From: Labeo rohita
Lineage: Eukaryota > Chordata > Actinopteri > Cypriniformes > Cyprinidae
Reading direction: 5' to 3'
Length of the DNA: 64,000 nucleotides
NCBI RefSeq assembly: GCF_022985175.1
Contig: NC_066873.1
Span: 7,254,636-7,318,635 of the forward strand
This document shows positions 58,298-64,000 of the stretch, one piece after another (the first letter of the stretch is position 1; every line of letters begins with the position of its first letter). Below the pieces are notes generated by a model, which saw only the letters and a list, made by a program, of their open reading frames with translations, was not told the origin of the DNA and did no database searches. The position numbers and the translations under genes are program-made.

Positions 58298-59021
58298 GGG
58301 TGTTTTCACTCCTGCCTCATTTAGTTCGGTTGAATCGCACTAGAATTCGTTTTCCCTCTTGGTGCGGTTCATTTGGGCAGGTGTGAATGTAGCAATCACA
58401 CTCGAGTGCGCACCAAAAGTGGACCAAAGAAGCGTACCGAGACCTCCCTGAAGAGGTGGAGGGGTCAAACGAACACTGGAGCAGTTCGGGTGTAGTGAGA
58501 AAGCAATCCGATCCAGTGGACCAACGATCCAGGCTTTATCATACTGTATAATGGGTAATTACAGTTCCATGAACAGCAGTAACTTTGTTGTTTTGCTAAG
58601 ACCGCTTAAAATGAACCCGTGTCTGTCTGCGCCATTCAAAATCAAAGCGTGCCTTTTCATTTTATAATGCCGTCTTATTACTCTGTTTGTAGTAGGTGTG
58701 TTTTAAAAATGTTCTCCTGATGAATCCAGGACTCTTGCTCAAAATTATAAATCAATATAACGATACCTAAAAAAAAAAAATGCAATAATAAGCCCGCAAA
58801 GCTGTTGTTCCATCCTGACAGATAACAGCTGAGCGGAATCCCGGAAAAAAACGTGGAACTTTGACTAATGAGAGGACAGTTTACTCACGTGTGACTTGTA
58901 TTTGGGCCGTTTAGAAACTTTGCTGTGTGAAAGCGAACCGCACCATAAATAAAAAGCAACATTGTTATAATTTTAACCCGTTTCTGAACAAAGCAACCAA
59001 TCTACAGGTGTGAAAGCACCC
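58298..59021. mobile_element. PIF/Harbinger-like MITE, 724 bp
   Basis: GGGTGTTTTCACTCCTG at the left and CAGGTGTGAAAGCACCC at the right are inverted repeats flanked by TAA (58295-58297 and 59022-59024), the usual Harbinger target. No transposase. Confidence 0.82.
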
Positions 59022-59176
59022 TAAGAGACTGAAATTTATCTTTTATCCTTTATCTTCTCTCATTAATTTATTTTATTTAAATTAAAATAATTAGAACATA
59101 AGAACTATTAAAAAGTTCATAAAACATATGGAAAGAGATGAAAGTTTCATCCTTTATTCATGGGTCCAGGTCTTAA

Positions 59177-60234
59177 AGGGCACCTATTATGCCCCTTTTT
59201 ACAAGATGTAGTCTCAGATGTCTCCAAAATGTGTCTGTGAAATTTCAGCTCAGAATGCATCACAGATCATTTATTATATTATATTAAAATGCCTATTTTG
59301 AGTAAAAGCAGAAACAAGCTGTTTTTGTTCATGTCTTTTTAAATGCAAATGAACTGCTGCCAGGTGTCCTGCTCCCAGTCCCCTTTTCCAAAATAGGGCT
59401 GCCTTTACAGCTCAAATCTCAGATACTCTGCCCAAAAAAAAAAAAAAAAAAAAAAAAAATAGTTTTTATTATTTGTTTTTTATTATAACATCTATTGCGC
59501 TGAAATCATGCATTTTAAAGCCATATCATACTTTAAACTTCTGCTATCCACAAGTTTCCTACGCCCCATGAGGCCTTGAGTCAAAAGTGGGAGCGTCTTC
59601 CGGTTCAAAGTAAACAAGCGGGACGTGACACTCATTCATTCAACAGCTGACAGGAGTGACGGGCAAATGAAGCCTCGTGAAGCACCGAGACTTTCCTCTG
59701 ACTGTTTCGGGAAAAGATTCAAAGCTCCGAGAGTGTCGAAAACAGCGCGATCTGGTGGTTAGTAAAAATAAAGCAGCCAAAAGACTAAAGCTCTGTTGGA
59801 AGATGCATTCACCACAATTTCCATAGATCGATTCATGTTAAATGCACAAATAATAGCCTAACCGTGTGTGTGTTTGTTTGTTGAATTTCTGACTCTGATA
59901 AATTAATATACCCATTGAATAGTGCCATTAAATGTCAGTACGAATATCAATATGATGTAATATAAGAATAGTGTACACATGTATTAATTGCATATGGCAT
60001 ATATTTAATTTTCCTGAAATAATTTGTATTCCTCATACTACTTGTATGACTCGGTATTTAAAAATGTAATTATTAAATGGGTCCCAATGAAAATGTACTT
60101 GCAAAGTAAGATCTGGGGGTCAAAAATGTAAACGCAAAGTGAATCACGCACATGACTGGACAGAAAGTGAGGCTTCTACGAAAGTGATTTCTACGTTAAC
60201 AAGCCTCGAATCGAGGCTTCATCTGTCGTGCCCT
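59177..60234. mobile_element. TTAA-target DNA element, about 1.06 kb
   Basis: TTAA (59173-59176) precedes AGGGCACCTATTATGCCCC, and GTCGTGCCCT is followed by TTAA (60235-60238). The inner motif ATGAAGCCTCG (59668) is inverted at 60210-60222, so a second element may be nested. A long A run is at 59439-59458. Kolobok-type is a guess; no transposase. Confidence 0.6.
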
Positions 60235-60238
60235 TTAA

Positions 60239-60607
60239 GCTCTGACGTCTCGGTTCAAATGTCATTTCACTAGTTGACAGTCATTCAAGATTTAGCGATC
60301 CAAACTTGCTAATAACACAAATTCAAAAAGCATATGTTGTCCATAAGAATGTAATGACATCTCTCATGAAGGTGTGCATCTTTACAAAGTAACAAATGGT
60401 CTAAAAAACACTTTGCTAATTAGCACACAAAATACCACCAGTATACTACGTCCGTCATCTCGCTGGAAGTTGTACCCACATTCTTTTTTTACAGTAGCGC
60501 CCCCTGGAAACTTGTGGATAGGGTTTTCTGAGTGCACTCACACAGAAAGCCTTAGGGTACCACCCCAGTGACAGAACTGTACCTTTTATTCTGAGAGTGT
60601 GGCATAT
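60239..60607. other. non-coding
   Basis: Nothing recognised before the LTR copy. Confidence 0.4.
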
Positions 60608-62239
60608 CTAGTATCTACTACTAGTTCTTAAATTGCAACCTGAGAAAACCACAAAAGCAGAGATTTGACTTTAGCTGCTGAAGGAGATTTAGCACCAGTT
60701 CAGCAAGAGATTAAGGAGACCTTGTTTTACTTGTGTTCTGGCCGAAACGGGTTTCCTCTGTGGGCTCGTCTTAGCAGAGGGAATCGCGCCACCTCTGGTT
60801 GGTTGCCTGGTTCTTTGGATGACGTCTCTGGGAAGCCTTCGGTGGTAATTGGATAGTTGGAGAGGCTGGATGAAGCTTCGGTTGGTTGCTTGGTTACACA
60901 GATGATGCTCTCGGAGCTCAGGTGAGCGCTGGCAAAGTGTTTCTCTCGTTGCGAGCGGCTCACGCTGTTCACGCCGTCAGGGTGTTTCAAGCTGCTTCTG
61001 CTGTTCGGTGTTTCATGCAGTTTGGTCAGTTCAAGCCTCGGTTGGCGGCTTGGTTACCGGACGTGATGAGCTGGAAGTCCTTTGAAAGTCGGAGTTGCGG
61101 GTCGCAAGGACTTTGAGAGTTTCACGAAGCTTTAGCTGGTTCTGTAGAGTTCTGAAAGGCACAGTCACGTTGTGATCAAGCCGGGAGCGCTGGTGAGAGC
61201 TAAAGACGAGCTGAAGACGAAAGGCTCTGGGCTGTTCTGGACATTTGAATTCAACCGGGCCGAAAAAGTCCTTCCCATAAAGTTGTGTTCCAATCATTTG
61301 GGTTGCAAGGCAGGGCTCCGCCCCATACTGTTGTTCATTTGTGCATAGTTTAGCATAATGTCTTTCGGTCACGTGGAGGCAACTTTTCTGCAAGAGTTTG
61401 TTATCTCTTCAATAAGTGTTGCAATGCAGACCTCGTATACAATATCAACTTTTCGTTCACGTCAACATCTTCGAAATAACATGAGCTTTTATTTAATACC
61501 AAACGTCGGGTATCTTGCATACACACTAATAACTAACTGGTTATACACACATCGGTTAGCTGCGTAGGCTACAATAAACACATCAAGCATATAAAAGACA
61601 ACACATAATTAGGAGTTATTTGCGCTACTAGTAGCAGAGATAAATGATTGTCCTTTAGGATCGTTTGTATAAATTTGTGTATTCTTTGTTGGAGGGAAAG
61701 AACATTTGGACGTATCTGAGAGGGGGAGAAAGGAATGCTGAGTGTCACATTGTAGTGACCCGCATACCCTGCAGGCGGGACGTGTCAATGTAAATCTGTC
61801 TTTCGTGTTTATTCGATTATCAATTTATGCATTGCTGGTAACCAGTTGCCCTGGCCATCTGTTTTTGAGATGGCCTCAGAAGAGGGGGGGAGATTCCTCC
61901 TATCACTATTTTATTGTTCTTTTGGTACTCGTGATGGGTCTGGCTGATCGCTCTCTTCCTGTGTTTCTTCCTATCAGCAGACCGGTCAAGGAGCACCATT
62001 AACCCATGTGGTTTGCACGGGGGTGTTTTGTCCCCCGGGGAGATAACGCAGGATTGATCCAGACAAGGAGGTGTTATTGTTGGGATCAGAAGATTCTAAT
62101 AGTCTCCTGAGAGTCCATAGGCATGGCCGTAAATGAAGTTTATTGTTCAGGCTGGTCGGAGGGGGGCAGCTTTAGATTCTCCTGGAATGTAGTGATGCTG
62201 TTTCTCTTTTGTTTCTCTTTGTTCGATAGAGGCCTTACA
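60608..62239 (-). mobile_element. truncated inverted copy of the 2-kb LTR
   Basis: Aligns in reverse with 35018-36643, beginning (minus) TGTAAGGCCTCTATCGAA and breaking off after GAACTAGTAGTAGATACTAG. The last 430 bases (R/U5) are missing. It interrupts a DIRS Gag fragment on its right. Confidence 0.85.
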
Positions 62240-62641
62240 ATACGCAGGGCAGGAATGCCAAGTAGAAGACTCAGAATCAACATCTTCATCTTCCTCAGCC
62301 ATCTCCTGCTCATTATGGGTGGAAGCCAACAGAGCACTGGTTGCCAGATCAGTGGACATATAAGAGATAAAATGTCCATGGCCGAAGAACAGGAAAAGGG
62401 ACATACTTTTCTTATATTCCTCAGCCAGCTCCACCTGAGAGCCCTGTGATCTCAATTTGCTCCGTGCCTCAGCAGTGGCAGGTCCTGAGCCACAGGGAAC
62501 AGATGGCCATCCTTCTTCCCTTGAGAAGAGGGACAGACGAGAACGAAGCTTTCTCATAGAGAAGCACTCACAGGTTGCACACGCTGCCCCCTCAAGGATA
62601 GAGCATGTGTGCTCACTTGTTTTGTTTCTTTGCAAGTCCAT
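62240..62641 (-). pseudogene. DIRS Gag fragment
   Basis: The minus strand reads ILEGAACATCECFSMRKLRS, RLSLFSREEGWPSVPCGSGP and KLRSQGSQVELAEE, then MSTDLATSALLASTHNEQEM and an acidic EEDEDVDSESS. This matches the cysteine-bearing part of DIRS Gag. It is cut after CPAYC by the LTR copy at 62239, with no matching other half nearby. Confidence 0.75.
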
Positions 62642-63527
62642 AATCTGTCATGTTAGCTTCCCTCTTAATTATGCCCCATACTGTTGCATGAAACTTGTAA
62701 TTCTTTGTTATAATTGGTTCATTATCACTGAGTGCGTGTGGCCACTTGCAGGCAGTGAGAGAACTGTGCTCAATGTCACTCAAAAACATCAAACACAGAG
62801 AGCAACCGGCAATGAGCGCAGTTCTCTCGCTGTAACAGCCAATAATATCGGGATCACATAGTTTTCCCTCTTTTCCTGGCTTTCCTTTGCTTTTAAATAG
62901 GTTGTCAACCGTGCACATTTTACTGTCATTTTCAAATTAGCGGCAATTCAGCATCTATCAGTTGTCATTTTTAGCTCACTTGTATTTCCCCTCTTTTCCT
63001 CACTTCCTTCACTTTTAAATAGCTTGTACAAGCACAGTGCAAATTTTACTTTCACTTTCAATGTAGTGTCAATTCAGCAACAAATGCTTGAATTAAATTT
63101 AAGCAACAAAATACAATGTCAAATTTACTTACTATATGTTAATCATATAGCTTTAATAAACAAAACGAATAAAAATACACCATGATATGCCTAATATAAA
63201 ATAACTAATACTTTATACAAGTTTAAATAGATAGCCTATACAAAACTGAAAATCAATAAACACTGTGGAACCAAATAAATAAGAAACATAGAAAGTTTAT
63301 TAGCAAAACAAATAAGAAAGATTGGTGGCACAGCATAGCCCGAACCTTGATGTAAAATAAAATGGGCTAAATAAATCACACAACATTTGAATAAAGTAAA
63401 AATCAGCAAAAACAGTAGAACCAAATAAATAAGAAACAAATGTTTACAAAAACCTTCCAAAATCACCTTAGTTAAACAGCAGAGGCCAACAGGCTTTTCA
63501 AGGAGACTGGATAATACTAAACCACTG
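62642..63527. repeat. two short tandem duplications in non-coding DNA
   Basis: 62866-62985 recurs loosely at 62990-63085 (CCCTCTTTTCCT, CTTTTAAATAG, TTTTACTTTCACTTTCA). GGAACCAAATAAATAAGAAAC at 63267 recurs at 63419. No gene. Confidence 0.55.
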
Positions 63528-64000
63528 TTCCCTCTCGAGGAAACTCAAACTGCATTGGTAACGACACTCTGGGTAATCCCCTCAATGTAGCGCATCTGAA
63601 GCATGAAAGAAACTATTCCAATCCTGATTGGCGTTGCGTCATGACGTAACATGCAATGGCATACTTGGAAACTACAAAGGGATGCCGGCACACAACAGAG
63701 TCAGCTTTTTTGCTCTTCAAAAAAGTCTTGTTTAGCATTGTTTGTTTAGCATTGTTTGTCTTTACTATCATGGCGAGTGGTCAGTTTAAGCAGTGCATGC
63801 ATGCCTGTCCAAGGTTTTTAACGGGTGGGGACACACATCACCTGTGTGTTCATTGTTTTCCGCCTGGCCGTGTTTGATGAGCTGGCTTAGATCGTGGGGC
63901 TGGCAGATGGATCTGTCGGGAGGCCTCGAGACTGCCATGGCACATTATCAGTCCTCGTCTGACAGTTCCGATGTTCTCACTCCCTGAGTGGAAGCCGCCC
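63528..64000 (+). mobile_element. DIRS-type element, 5' end, cut by window edge
   Basis: CTGTTCCCTCTCGAGGAAAC and following text form a DIRS-style terminal region. Gag starts at ATG 63770 (MASGQFKQCMHACPRFLTGG, then THHLCVHCF), meets a stop at 63875 and resumes in another frame as RSWGWQMDLSGGLETAMAHY to the window end. A third, distinct DIRS lineage by sequence. Confidence 0.75.

Overview
The window reads as a stretch of teleost fish chromosome, most likely a cyprinid or close otophysan. The evidence is the company of elements: DIRS-type tyrosine-recombinase retrotransposons, Ty3/gypsy elements, Tc1/mariner, hAT, piggyBac-, Harbinger- and Kolobok-like DNA elements, CR1/L2/Rex-like LINE scraps, a tRNA-derived SINE, and one interrupted vertebrate gene. 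There are no operons, ribosome binding sites or prokaryotic features. Nearly every long reading frame belongs to a mobile element, and most are broken.

Layout. 1-1320: Ty3/gypsy pol fragment (minus). 1598-3114 and 13287-16727: two inverted copies of one Tc1/mariner-superfamily transposon (DD36E spacing, three-exon transposase); the second carries a hAT element at 14794-15966. 3456-9860: large foldback (palindromic) element with a second palindromic element (4444-5973) and two small MITEs inside. 10945-11720: 61-bp minisatellite. 12640-22930: mostly non-coding AT-rich DNA with LINE fragments and hairpin elements. 23616-28522, 29120-31325 and 46708-48822: three non-autonomous LTR retroelements (A, B, C), all on the minus strand, each with LTRs, a polypurine tract, 5-bp target duplications and one frame made of a Gag-like head and a long 9- or 10-residue repeat tail, with no pol. 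32458-39824: DIRS element split by a piggyBac-like insertion (34561-38382), itself split by a solo retroviral-type LTR (35018-37071). 39841-41640: SINE and another DIRS end.

42401-44707 is the one host gene I can support: the first four coding exons of a leukocyte-type integrin alpha subunit on the plus strand. No further exon was found, so either its next intron runs to the window end and is packed with transposons, or only a 5' fragment remains.

49420-52445: two joined gypsy pol pieces. 53275-54774: dead Tc1 element. 54836-57495: a second DIRS relic (minus). 57887-60234: three MITE-class elements. 60608-62239: second, inverted and truncated copy of the solo LTR, next to a DIRS gag fragment. 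63528-64000: start of another DIRS element that runs off the window.

How parts work together: elements A-C have no enzymes and would need Ty3/gypsy proteins supplied from elsewhere. The exact target-site duplications allow the order of nesting to be read directly. All alignments here were done by eye; no database search was run.
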